Of a stretch of DNA of 32,382 bases, positions 17,803-27,072 are shown in pieces. Under the pieces are notes generated by a model. The model was not told the DNA's origin and did no database searches. It saw only the letters and a list, made by a program, of their open reading frames with translations. This DNA comes from an uncultured Verrucomicrobia subdivision 3 bacterium. Lineage in GTDB: Bacteria; Verrucomicrobiota; Verrucomicrobiia; Limisphaerales; UBA11358. Positions within the stretch are counted from its first letter, which is position 1; each line of letters opens with the position of its first letter. The position numbers and the translations under genes are program-made. The stretch covers positions 1 through 32,382 of the forward strand of contig CAIJGS010000325.1 in the NCBI GenBank assembly GCA_903820285.1. The letters run 5' to 3'.

Positions 17803-17831
17803 TTGACATAATGGTATTAGCAATGTATGGT
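17803..17831 (+). promoter_or_regulatory. sigma70-like promoter of the first choice-of-anchor-A-like gene
   Basis: TTGACA-N17-TATGGT ~50 nt upstream of ATG 17881. Confidence 0.6.
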
Positions 17832-17880
17832 GCGGGATAAGTTGGTATTGTCGTCCGAAATTTCAGAGCGAGTTAAACCC

Positions 17881-18843
17881 ATGAAAATTGAAAGTAAATT
17901 GATTGTCTGTCTGTCGGCCGTGGCGGTTTCCCAAATCAGCCTCAAGGCTGATGATGTGAATGCCCTGTTGTCGAACTGGAATGTTGTCACCGTCAACAAC
18001 GCCCAGATCAATAATGAATATGAAGGCCGCGCCTTTGTCGGCGGCAATCTGACAGCTGACAATCAGGCGGCCATCGGTCATTCCCTGTCGTCCACCAACA
18101 TATCCCTTGCGGTGGTGGGCAACATCACGGCCAACAACTACATCAACGTCCAAAACGGCAGTGTGGATGTGGGGGGCACCAGCTCGGCCCATTTCAATAT
18201 GAATGGCGGCGGTACGGTGAGCTTGGGCAGCCCGGTTCCGGCGGCCATTTCACCGGTCAGTGTGCTGACCACCAGTTCGTTATACTGGTCTACCTTGGCG
18301 GCCAACAGCACAATTACCACCAACAACGCCAACCAGATCAATTTCAATACCGTGGCCAATGGATCCGGCCTGGCGATTTTAAATGTGACTGGTGCGCAAA
18401 CGTTTAACGCCGGTTTGAATGGCTTTAATTTGAACCTGGGCGCCGGGGTCACGACGGTACTGGTCAATATCAACGCCGGCAGCATCAACTGGAACGCCGG
18501 CAGCTTCTTTGGCAATTTCCAGACGGATTTCGGCCGGGGCAACGTCTTGTTCAATTTTTATAATGCCACCAACGTCTATCTGGGTAACCAGTTTGAAGGC
18601 TATATAGTGGCTCCCAATGCCAATGTCACGCTGGGCAACAATGTGGATGGCGGGGTAATGGTCAGCAACTTGGTGGCGGACAGTGAGATCCATCTGCCGG
18701 ACCGCAATTCCAGTGCCTCTTCCTTTTACGGTACGCTTCCCAATGTGGTTACGCCCGGGCCGGTGCCTGAGCCGGCCACCTTGGCGTTGCTGCCGGTGGG
18801 AGCCCTACTGTGGGCCGCCCGCCGCCGATTTGCCAAAAGCTGA
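17881..18843 (+). CDS. Choice-of-anchor-A-like PEP-CTERM protein (paralogue 1)
   Basis: Start set at MKIESKLIVCLSAVAVSQISLKA; NWNVVTVNNAQINNEYEGRAFVGGNLTADNQ, FEGYIVAPNANVTLGNNVDGGVM; C-terminus PEPATLALLPVGALLWAARRRFAKS. Confidence 0.88.
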   Translation: MKIESKLIVCLSAVAVSQISLKADDVNALLSNWNVVTVNNAQINNEYEGRAFVGGNLTADNQAAIGHSLSSTNISLAVVGNITANNYINVQNGSVDVGGTSSAHFNMNGGGTVSLGSPVPAAISPVSVLTTSSLYWSTLAANSTITTNNANQINFNTVANGSGLAILNVTGAQTFNAGLNGFNLNLGAGVTTVLVNINAGSINWNAGSFFGNFQTDFGRGNVLFNFYNATNVYLGNQFEGYIVAPNANVTLGNNVDGGVMVSNLVADSEIHLPDRNSSASSFYGTLPNVVTPGPVPEPATLALLPVGALLWAARRRFAKS

Positions 18844-18890
18844 TCATTGGCCCGCCATCATAGGGCGAAAAATGGCAAACTGATGACTTT

Positions 18891-18916
18891 CTCCTCCGGT
18901 TTTACGGCCGGAGGAG
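18891..18916 (+). terminator. Terminator-like hairpin
   Basis: Perfect 9-bp stem CTCCTCCGG-TTTTACGG-CCGGAGGAG downstream of 18843; weak U-tract. Confidence 0.5.
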
Positions 18917-18949
18917 ACCTTTCCCTTTCCCATCCTCCCCATTATTTAA

Positions 18950-18978
18950 TTGACAAAATACGCGTACACGCGTATGTT
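18950..18978 (+). promoter_or_regulatory. sigma70-like promoter with an operator-like dyad in the spacer
   Basis: TTGACA-N17-TATGTT; perfect 8-bp inverted repeat ATACGCGT-AC-ACGCGTAT at 18958-18975. Confidence 0.65.
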
Positions 18979-19039
18979 ATGAGACCATCCTGTCAAAGGT
19001 GGAATGCGAGTGGTTCAGAGCGGTTAAAGCCTTAAATTT

Positions 19040-19993
19040 ATGAAAATGAATCGGTTGATTGCTTGTGGTTTGCTGGTTTCGCCGGTCTCGGCCATTAGCC
19101 TCAAGGCGGATGTAAACAGCAGTATGGCCAATTGGAATGTCATCACTGCTGGTGACGCCTATTTGAATGACCCCGTGGGAGGGCGCATTTTTGTCGGTGG
19201 CAATCTTAACTACGGCAATCAGGTGGCAACGGTCGAAAGCTCGGTGGCCGCCACCAATATTACCTTGGCGGTGGTTGGCAATATCAATTCCTGGGCTAAC
19301 ATTCAGCATGGCAGCGTGGTGGCTGGTGGTACCAGTCAGTATCTCGCTTTGAACGGCGGCACCCTCACCACGGGCAGTCCGGTTCCCTCCTCCATTTCGC
19401 CGGTCACCAGTCTGATCAACAATTCACTCTACTGGTCCACCCTCACGCCCAATAGCACGGTCGCTTACGGTTCCGGTTCAGCCACTTTCAATACCACCGC
19501 CGGTTCGTCCGTAGCGGTATTTGATGTCACGGGTGCCCAAACCTTCAACGCCAACCTCTGGAACGGCATTGGCTTAAATCTGGCGGCGGGCGTCAATACG
19601 GTGATTGTGAATGTGAATGCCACCACGATCAATGGTGGGTACACACCTTTTCTGAGTTCTTTCCAGAATGCCTTTGGTTCCGGCAATGTGGTGTTCAATT
19701 TCTATAATGCCACGAGTATTGATATTGGCGCCGAAGTTTATGGCTACATTGTGGCTCCCAATGCCACGGTCAACCTGCACAGCGGGGTGCAAGGTGGCAT
19801 CATGGCCAACAGCATCAATAATATCGGTGGCGTGGGCATAACCCCGCCCGTCGGTTCCACCGGCCCTTCTTGGAACGGTTCCTTGCCCGATGTGGCGGTT
19901 CCCGGACCCGTGCCTGAGCCGGCTTCCCTCGCGTTGCTCCCGGTCGGAGCGGCCGCTCTCTGGTTCTTCCGCCGCCGCACGGTCAGAGATTGA
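19040..19993 (+). CDS. Choice-of-anchor-A-like PEP-CTERM protein (paralogue 2)
   Basis: 317 aa collinear with 17881-18843: NWNVITAGDAYLNDPVGGRIFVGGNL, VYGYIVAPNATVNLHSGVQGGIM; C-terminus PEPASLALLPVGAAALWFFRRRTVRD. Confidence 0.88.
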   Translation: MKMNRLIACGLLVSPVSAISLKADVNSSMANWNVITAGDAYLNDPVGGRIFVGGNLNYGNQVATVESSVAATNITLAVVGNINSWANIQHGSVVAGGTSQYLALNGGTLTTGSPVPSSISPVTSLINNSLYWSTLTPNSTVAYGSGSATFNTTAGSSVAVFDVTGAQTFNANLWNGIGLNLAAGVNTVIVNVNATTINGGYTPFLSSFQNAFGSGNVVFNFYNATSIDIGAEVYGYIVAPNATVNLHSGVQGGIMANSINNIGGVGITPPVGSTGPSWNGSLPDVAVPGPVPEPASLALLPVGAAALWFFRRRTVRD

Positions 19994-20020
19994 GTTCCAA
20001 CCATAGTTTGACTTTTCCCA

Positions 20021-20055
20021 AACGAGCGGCAAAATACGCTGCTCGTTTTTTTTAT
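20021..20055 (+). terminator. Rho-independent terminator directly upstream of typA
   Basis: AACGAGC-N13-GCTCGTT followed by TTTTTTTATTTTA. Confidence 0.7.
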
Positions 20056-20063
20056 TTTAATTT

Positions 20064-21899
20064 ATGCAGCATATCCGCAACATCGCTATTATCGCGCACG
20101 TTGATCACGGCAAGACCACCTTGGTGGACTGCCTGCTCAAACAATCCGGCACGTTCCGCGCCAACCAAGCCGAAACCCAGGTGGAACGCCTGATGGATTC
20201 GATGGACCTTGAAAAAGAAAAGGGCATCACCATCCGCGCCAAGAACGCCGCGTTCAAATACAAGGACTACCACATCAACATTGTGGATACTCCCGGACAC
20301 GCGGATTTCGGCGGCGAAGTCGAACGTATCATGAACATGGTCGACGGCGTGCTGCTCGTGGTGGATTCCGCCGAAGGTCCGCAGGCGCAGACCCGCTTCG
20401 TGCTGCGCAAGGCCCTTGAAGCCGGCGCCAAGCCCATCGTGGTCATCAACAAGATTGACCGCGACAACGCCAATCCCAAGAAGGTCCTCGACCAGGTGTT
20501 CGAACTGTTCATGTCCCTGAACGCCACCGATGAGCAGCTCGATTTCCCCTTCATCTATTGCTCCGCCAAACAGGGCTACGCCAAGGTGGAACTGACCGAT
20601 ACCACCACCACGATGGAACCGTTGTACGACGCCATTGTGAAGTTCATTCCGCCGCCGCGCGCCAAGGCCGGCGAAGGTTTCCAATTGCTCGTCGCCAACC
20701 TCGACTACTCCGATTACCTCGGCCGTATCGCGTTCGGCAAGATCGTGGAAGGCAAGATCACCGTCGGCGAACCCGCCATCTGCCGCCACGGCCATGGCAA
20801 GCTCACCAAGAACAAGGTGACCATGCTCTATCATTTCGAGGGCATGAAACGTATCGAAATCAATTCCGCGTCCGCCGGCGACATCGTGGGCGTGGCCGGT
20901 TTTGAAGATGTGTTCATCGGTGAAACGATTTGCGACAGCGAATTGCGCGATACCCTGCCTTACATCCCGATTGATCCGCCGACCATTCAGATGGAATTTG
21001 CCGTGAACGACGGCCCGCTCGCCGGCCAGGACGGCAAGCTCGTCACCGCCCGTCACATCTGGGACCGGCTCGTGAAGGAAATCCGCACGAACGTGGCCCT
21101 GCGCATCGCCCAGACCAGCGACCCGAAGATTTTCGCGGTCAGCGGCCGTGGCGAAATGCAGATCGCCATTCTCGTGGAGCAGATGCGCCGCGAAGGGCAT
21201 GAGGTGCTCGTTTCCCGTCCCGAAGTCCTCTGGAAAAAGGGTCCGGATGGCGAACCGCTTGAACCCGTTGAAAAGCTATTCGTGGAAGTCCCGAGCGAAA
21301 ACCTCGGCGCCATCATGGAAAATCTGTCCGGCCGCAAGGCGCAGATCACCAACATGAATCATGTGGGCAACCAAGTTTCCGTGGAAGCCCTTGTCCCCAT
21401 GCGCGGTCTGATCGGTTTTGAAACCGACCTCGTTAACATGACCAAGGGCATGGGGGTGATGAGCCATCTGTTCCACGCCTACGGCCCCGACCACGGCGAA
21501 ATCGCCGCGCGCAAGAACGGCTCGCTCGTGAGCATGGATCAGGGCGAAGCCACCGCCTACGCGCTGAACATGGTGCAGGAACGCGGCCGCCTCATGGTGG
21601 AACCCGGCGACAACATCTATGTCGGCATGATCGTCGGTGAAAACACCCGCGAGAATGACATCCCCGTGAATCCCGTGAAGGAAAAGCGCCTCACCAACAT
21701 GCGCTCGCAGGGCGACGGCAAGGGCATCCAGCTCGCGCCGCCCCTCAAGCTCTCGCTGGAACGCGCGCTCGAATACATCGACGTGGATGAATACGTGGAA
21801 GCCACTCCCAAGAACCTGCGCCTCCGCAAGAAGGTGCTGGATGAAAACGCCCGCAAACGCTCTGAAAAGGGCCGCGTGATCCGTTTCGTCCAGGAATAA
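20064..21899 (+). CDS. typA: Ribosome-associated GTPase TypA/BipA
   Basis: 611 aa; [82 protein letters not shown]; full-length TypA C-terminal domain. Confidence 0.98.
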   Translation: MQHIRNIAIIAHVDHGKTTLVDCLLKQSGTFRANQAETQVERLMDSMDLEKEKGITIRAKNAAFKYKDYHINIVDTPGHADFGGEVERIMNMVDGVLLVVDSAEGPQAQTRFVLRKALEAGAKPIVVINKIDRDNANPKKVLDQVFELFMSLNATDEQLDFPFIYCSAKQGYAKVELTDTTTTMEPLYDAIVKFIPPPRAKAGEGFQLLVANLDYSDYLGRIAFGKIVEGKITVGEPAICRHGHGKLTKNKVTMLYHFEGMKRIEINSASAGDIVGVAGFEDVFIGETICDSELRDTLPYIPIDPPTIQMEFAVNDGPLAGQDGKLVTARHIWDRLVKEIRTNVALRIAQTSDPKIFAVSGRGEMQIAILVEQMRREGHEVLVSRPEVLWKKGPDGEPLEPVEKLFVEVPSENLGAIMENLSGRKAQITNMNHVGNQVSVEALVPMRGLIGFETDLVNMTKGMGVMSHLFHAYGPDHGEIAARKNGSLVSMDQGEATAYALNMVQERGRLMVEPGDNIYVGMIVGENTRENDIPVNPVKEKRLTNMRSQGDGKGIQLAPPLKLSLERALEYIDVDEYVEATPKNLRLRKKVLDENARKRSEKGRVIRFVQE

Positions 21900-21929
21900 A
21901 CCCTGCCGCCGGAATTCTTTAAAACAAAC

Positions 21930-21955
21930 AAAGGCCGCTCGTAAGAGCGGCCTTT
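21930..21955. terminator. Bidirectional terminator between convergent typA and the TIGR03067-like gene
   Basis: Perfect 11-bp stem AAAGGCCGCTC-GTAA-GAGCGGCCTTT. Confidence 0.85.
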
Positions 21956-21999
21956 GTCGTAATAATGGTTGCTGGGTATGATCAATTGCCGAAACTCGT

Positions 22000-22434
22000 T
22001 TACGGCTTCACTCGCTGATAAGTGACGAGATAAAGTTTGGTGCCGGCCATGGTCTTAAACGTGGCGGGTGTATTTGCGCCGGAAAGGTCGTAGCAGATGC
22101 GGAGCGTGTCCCCGCTGATTTCGTAGATCGCCGGGAATGTCCGCCCATGGTTTGGGCCTTCCGTCCCTTTGATGGTCATTTGTTTGGGCGTCGTGGTCGG
22201 ATCAATTGTGTAAGTGCCCCGATCGGGTTCGGTGCCCACAAAAACTTCATATTTGCCGTCATCCAGCTTGAGGCTGATGGTCTTTAATAGTGCCTCGCTC
22301 ATGGGGTGTCCACCCAACTCGGCAACCGCAGGTTTCCAACTGCCCTGGACGGTCGCGGTGTCATTGGTCGCGGCACCGGCAAAAGTCGTCAGGGAGGCCG
22401 CCAGGCTGAAGCAAAGAATTAGCAGGTATTTCAT
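22000..22434 (-). CDS. TIGR03067-like domain secreted protein
   Basis: Start at MKYLLILCFSLAASLTTFAGA (or MSTM at 22443); VQGSWKPAVAELGGHPM...ISLKLDDGKYEVFVG..DRGTYTIDPTTTPKQMTIKGTEGPNHGRTFPAIYEISGDTLRICYDLSG. Confidence 0.85.
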   Translation of the reverse strand: MKYLLILCFSLAASLTTFAGAATNDTATVQGSWKPAVAELGGHPMSEALLKTISLKLDDGKYEVFVGTEPDRGTYTIDPTTTPKQMTIKGTEGPNHGRTFPAIYEISGDTLRICYDLSGANTPATFKTMAGTKLYLVTYQRVKP

Positions 22435-22655
22435 GGTGCTCATAAGTTTAGGGTTGATGATTGCGGCCATATGGCCATGGCGAGCCAACTCCCTGCAAAG
22501 TCCATTCCTAGTCTGGCTTACCTCGGTCGTATCGCCATCAAGGCAAAATAGGGTCAGGTCACCGGAACGGGCAAGCACTAAATGCCGGGTCAGTTACTGG
22601 ACACCTGCGTGGGCAGCCCGTTCTTAACCAGTCCTATTACGCCTTGGGCAAACCA

Positions 22656-25600
22656 TCACGAGGCGGTGCTTTGCGTGGCCGCCAACAGCGTCCACACGCG
22701 TAATGCTTCGGTTACGCCCCAAGCCTGGGCATCGCAACCTCGTTGCGTGTGCGGGGCATCGCCATCCAGCAGTTCAGGGATCTGGCCGAGGCAGCCTTGG
22801 TTCAGGACGCCGGTCACGCTGCCGAGATAGCTTTGCGCGGCGGCCACGGCAGCCGGCGAAAAATCCCACGCCCGCGCGAGGGCTTCACAGAAGACAGGGA
22901 ACGTCCACGTCCACGCCGTGCCATTGTGATAGGCGGGTTTGCGCCGCGTATCCTCATCGCCTTCGTAGCGCGGCCAATAGGGTTCCAGTGGATTGTTCAG
23001 CAGCCGGCCATCGCGCCAGATGGGCAGGGGCGTCGTGACAGGCAGGGGGGCGAGCGAGCGCAGTCCGCCCGGCACAACCAAATATTTCTGCGCGGCCTGC
23101 ACGCAGCGTTGGGCGCGTTCGCTGGTGACCAGACCGAGACTGACGGCAAAGAGGCAGTTGCTGCGCAGGGCGTCACTGGGCGTGGCATCGCGGGCAATCA
23201 CCCGCGCCTTGGCCAGCAGCACGTCGGCGAACCAGCCCTGGTCGGGGAGCCATAATAATTTTTCACACGACTCCATCGCCCGGGCGGCGCGGTCGCCCCA
23301 GCGCTTCTGGTTCGCCTTGGGACTGATCTTTTCCAGCAACCGCAGCAGCCGTATCCAGAGCACCTGGATTTCCACCGGATAGCCTTCCCGTGGCGTGCCG
23401 GCCGGGTAGTTCGTGTCCATCCACGTGAAATGGCTGGGGCTCCAGATGAGCAGCGAATCAGCATCGGCGGCAATGTCGTTCGGGGTGCCCTTGAGATAAT
23501 TTTCCGCAATGCTGGTGAGTACGTCCCGGATGGTGCGGCCCGCGTCATTCACCGGCGTGTCAAAAAACGTTTTTCCCCTGGCTTTCGGCTTGGCGGCCAC
23601 ATCGGAAAATTCCTCGCACACCACGGCAAACCACAGCGGCGCGTCCGAGGTGTCGCGATTGGACACATCATTGCCGTGAATGGTGTTGGGCAGCGTGCCA
23701 TCCTTTTCAAACTTCGCAAAGGTCAGCAGCAGCTGTTTTAATTCCGCCGTCATGCCGGCGGCCAGCAGCCCGCGCGCACAGATGAGCGAGTCGCGGCCCC
23801 AATCCAAAAACCACGGATAACCGGCAATGACCGTCTTGCCATCATCCCGCCGGACCACATACTGCCGCGCCGCCTGGGTGAGGTCCATCAGCAGCGAGGG
23901 TGCCACGGCTTTTTTGCGGGATTGCACCGGGGCCAATTTGGTTGCGTTTTCGGCTGTCGCCACCAGGGTAACACCGGTTTTTTCGGTTACCGGCAGTTCA
24001 AACCAGCCGGGGCTGTAGGCATCGCCGCTCCCGGTCTGGCCGCGCGTTTGTTCAACGGGATGCGGGATGTTTTCGCACCATTCCGCCTCGGGATGATATT
24101 TGCCCGCATCGGCAAAGATACGGAGCTGACGGTCTACCGCCGGGGTAAATTTGAAGCCCGGCATGGCGGCATCCGTCAGTGGATGCACATTCGAGGAGAA
24201 ATGATAATCCGCGCCGCCGTTGCGCTTGGTCTCTGAATGAAAATTCCGGTCTTCAATGTCGAAGCGCACCGTCAGGCTCACGTCCGCCGTGGCGGACAGG
24301 GCGCGGCCGATGGCGGGTTCGCCCGCGAGACGTTTAAAGCGCAACACCGTGGTGTTCTGTTCCGGCAGCATTTCCACCGACAGCTGGAGGGACACAATCC
24401 GCCCGTCACCGGCACTGGCGGTAAAAGTCCAGACCGCCGGCGGACCGGCCGTAAAACCGGCGAGATTTTTAAAGTCCAACGCCGAAATAAAACCGTCTGC
24501 ATTCACCCAGGCGCGCAGGCGTTTGATGAACACATGGCGGTCCACCGGCACGGTGGGATTCAGATTGGCCCCAAGCACGCAATCGTACTTTGAATTCACG
24601 CGGCCCAAGTCCACGCACAGTCTGGCCATGCCGCCAATGCCGTTGGTCAGCAACACCAGGTCCGCCGGCTTCGGGCGCGGCGTAGTGAGCGACGGCTCTG
24701 GCGCGAGGAAGCGGACGGTGCCTGTGACCGTTGGCTGGCTGGTGGCGTGCCGCTCCAGCTGGAGCCCGGCATCCGCAGCGACTTTGCGCGGCGGGAAACA
24801 GGCGATATGGCCGGTGCCGGCGGCGATGGATTGCACGTGCCGCGCCGCTTGGTCATCGCCTGCGGATGTGATTTGCAGGGTGGCGCGAAACGGCACCGTG
24901 TCCCGGACCAGCAACCAGTGATCCGCCGGTATCGGCGTAATCCGGCGAATATCCGCCAACGTCCACTCAACCACGCGCGGAAAAATGTCCCCGCTGGCCG
25001 CCTGCTCCAGCAAAGCCGCAAACGATCCCTTGTCTGCCGTACCCGCCCGGGCGGCGAACTCGCTGGCGGCGGATAAAAAATCCACCGGCGACCGCTCGAT
25101 TTGGCTGGCCAGCCAGCACCAGTCGGCCATATCCGTGGCTTCGGCCGCGATAATCTCATTGAGCGATTCCAATGCCCACGCCGCTTGTGCGCGGCCACGG
25201 CGGTAAAGATCGCCGCTTAAACCGGCCGGCCGGGCGGTGGGCGCCAGGCAATAGGCCGCTCCCGGCGGCAGCGTGAAGGTGGTGATGTTCCCGCTTTCTG
25301 AGCGGCCGGGCAGCGGCTGGCCGAGCAGTTCAAATTGAAAGGTGCCCGGCGGCTGCCGGAGGGCAAACACATCCAGCGTGAGTATTTGCGCTTTTTCGGG
25401 TTCGGTGTTTATGAGCACCAGCACACTGTCCAGGTCTTCCGCCGATTCGCGCAACAGGGCGTAAACTGGCGCGTCCGGCGGGCTCAAACGGGTCAGTCGG
25501 GCTCCGTCAAAAAAACAGGGATGATCGGAAATCAGCCGGTTCAGCGCCGCCAGTTCGGGCACAATATTATCCGGGCTGTCCCAGTTCAAACCGGTGTTGC

Positions 25601-27008
25601 CGTGCACGCGGATCTTTTCCGTGGCGAGCCATTCCACGCCGCACGTAAAGCCAAATCCACCCACCGGGCTGGTGAGGCCACAAAGACGGTTGCGCAACAG
25701 TGACCAGACACGTCCGCGCTTGGCCAGGCGGTCGTTATCGTGCGTCTCGGAATAATGGACGTAACTGCCCACACGTTCGTTCTGGCGGTTCGCGTAGTCC
25801 AGATACCAGGAAACTTCGTGGCCGGAATAGTTCTGAAACAGTTCCGAGTAAGCCCACTGCATGCCACCCTCGGTTAACAGGAGTTCAGTGGCGTCCCACG
25901 AGCCGCCCAGTCCTTCGAGCAGAAAAATGGCGGAGGAAAACTCATCCTGCACGCGGGCGATGATGTATTGCCACGCGGTGGCCGGAATCTTATAACCGGC
26001 ATCGCAGCGGAACCCATCCACCCCGCGCCGGCACCACGTGAGCAGCGAATCCGCAATGATGTCCCACAATTTTACCTCATCCTGTTCCAATTCCACCAAA
26101 TCCTCCCAGACGGTTCCCCACGCCCCGGGACTGGCAAATTCGCCATCCTGTTTTTTGAGGAAGAATTCCGGGTGATTTTCCTGCAAGGTCGAACCCCAGC
26201 CGGTGTGGTTGATGACAATATCAATGAAGATGCGTGCCCCGAGCGCGTGCGCGGCGCGGGTCAGTTCGCAAAACTGGTCGATGCCGGTCGTGCGCTTGTC
26301 AAACTCCACCAGCGCCGGGTCCACCGCGGTGAGATCCAGCGCGGCATACGGGCTGCCGAAGCGGCCAAAGCGTCCATAAGTAACCGGCGTGGGATGCACC
26401 GGCAGCAGATGGATGATGCGGCAGCCGAGCCGGGTGACGATGTGCGGCAACTGCCGGGCGAGATCGCGGAAGGTGCCCGAGGGCGGCAGCGTGGCGTAGC
26501 CCTGCGCCTCCAGGGATTTGAGCTGGGTCTCCAGCGCGGGCTCGGCGGTGCTGGCCAGGTTTTTGGTGGCACCGAACAGCCGGATAAACGCGCAGTAAAT
26601 CGTATTGGCCGTGCGGGCAAAATCAGGGTGCACGCAAATGCCCACGTCCGGACCGGCGGGCCAGTGCTGCCAGCCATTTTCGTCCAGCAGATAGGCTTTG
26701 GCTCTGAAATACCCGGCCTCGGCCAGGGGCAGTTCGATTTGCCAGCCGGTGTCGGTGCGCTGCATCGGCACATCGCGCCAGGAAGCCCCGTGCGCAGCGC
26801 TGCCGCCCGCATGGGCGCAGATAATTTCATGGCGGCTGGCAGCCGCGCGGCCGATGGTGGTGCGCAGCCGGGCGCGCCAGGTCTTGGGGGCGGTGGAAAA
26901 CTGCGCGTGCCGCAGAGTGAAAACAATTTTGTCGCCCACGAAACGCAACCGGCGCTCGCCGGGAGCCGGGGTCATCAAAGGGTTGGAGCCTGAAGCATTG
27001 CCATCCAT
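22656..27008 (-). CDS. Fused glycogen debranching enzyme: GH13 alpha-amylase-type domain + GH133 amylo-alpha-1,6-glucosidase (GDE_C) domain
   Basis: 1450 aa; ARIFIDIVINHTGWGS, GVDGFRCDAGYKIP, LLEGLGG, HYSETHDNDRLA (GH13 regions); YVVRRDDGKTVIAGYPWFLDWGRDSLICARGLLAAG, GTLPNTIHGNDVSNRDTSDAPLWF (GDE_C). Confidence 0.92.
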   Translation of the reverse strand: MDGNASGSNPLMTPAPGERRLRFVGDKIVFTLRHAQFSTAPKTWRARLRTTIGRAAASRHEIICAHAGGSAAHGASWRDVPMQRTDTGWQIELPLAEAGYFRAKAYLLDENGWQHWPAGPDVGICVHPDFARTANTIYCAFIRLFGATKNLASTAEPALETQLKSLEAQGYATLPPSGTFRDLARQLPHIVTRLGCRIIHLLPVHPTPVTYGRFGRFGSPYAALDLTAVDPALVEFDKRTTGIDQFCELTRAAHALGARIFIDIVINHTGWGSTLQENHPEFFLKKQDGEFASPGAWGTVWEDLVELEQDEVKLWDIIADSLLTWCRRGVDGFRCDAGYKIPATAWQYIIARVQDEFSSAIFLLEGLGGSWDATELLLTEGGMQWAYSELFQNYSGHEVSWYLDYANRQNERVGSYVHYSETHDNDRLAKRGRVWSLLRNRLCGLTSPVGGFGFTCGVEWLATEKIRVHGNTGLNWDSPDNIVPELAALNRLISDHPCFFDGARLTRLSPPDAPVYALLRESAEDLDSVLVLINTEPEKAQILTLDVFALRQPPGTFQFELLGQPLPGRSESGNITTFTLPPGAAYCLAPTARPAGLSGDLYRRGRAQAAWALESLNEIIAAEATDMADWCWLASQIERSPVDFLSAASEFAARAGTADKGSFAALLEQAASGDIFPRVVEWTLADIRRITPIPADHWLLVRDTVPFRATLQITSAGDDQAARHVQSIAAGTGHIACFPPRKVAADAGLQLERHATSQPTVTGTVRFLAPEPSLTTPRPKPADLVLLTNGIGGMARLCVDLGRVNSKYDCVLGANLNPTVPVDRHVFIKRLRAWVNADGFISALDFKNLAGFTAGPPAVWTFTASAGDGRIVSLQLSVEMLPEQNTTVLRFKRLAGEPAIGRALSATADVSLTVRFDIEDRNFHSETKRNGGADYHFSSNVHPLTDAAMPGFKFTPAVDRQLRIFADAGKYHPEAEWCENIPHPVEQTRGQTGSGDAYSPGWFELPVTEKTGVTLVATAENATKLAPVQSRKKAVAPSLLMDLTQAARQYVVRRDDGKTVIAGYPWFLDWGRDSLICARGLLAAGMTAELKQLLLTFAKFEKDGTLPNTIHGNDVSNRDTSDAPLWFAVVCEEFSDVAAKPKARGKTFFDTPVNDAGRTIRDVLTSIAENYLKGTPNDIAADADSLLIWSPSHFTWMDTNYPAGTPREGYPVEIQVLWIRLLRLLEKISPKANQKRWGDRAARAMESCEKLLWLPDQGWFADVLLAKARVIARDATPSDALRSNCLFAVSLGLVTSERAQRCVQAAQKYLVVPGGLRSLAPLPVTTPLPIWRDGRLLNNPLEPYWPRYEGDEDTRRKPAYHNGTAWTWTFPVFCEALARAWDFSPAAVAAAQSYLGSVTGVLNQGCLGQIPELLDGDAPHTQRGCDAQAWGVTEALRVWTLLAATQSTAS

Positions 27009-27072
27009 GGCTGATTACGATTTCGCAGGCGAGCCCAAAAAGCAAGCTGTTCGCACACAAATCCGAAAGGAA

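Noticed and set aside
20052-21200. 382-aa ORF antisense to typA
   Set aside because: Arises from the codon bias of the highly conserved typA on the opposite strand; no family motifs.
25968-26993. 341-aa plus-strand ORF antisense to the debranching enzyme
   Set aside because: Shadow ORF opposite the well-supported GH13 domain; Gly/Arg-rich without motifs.
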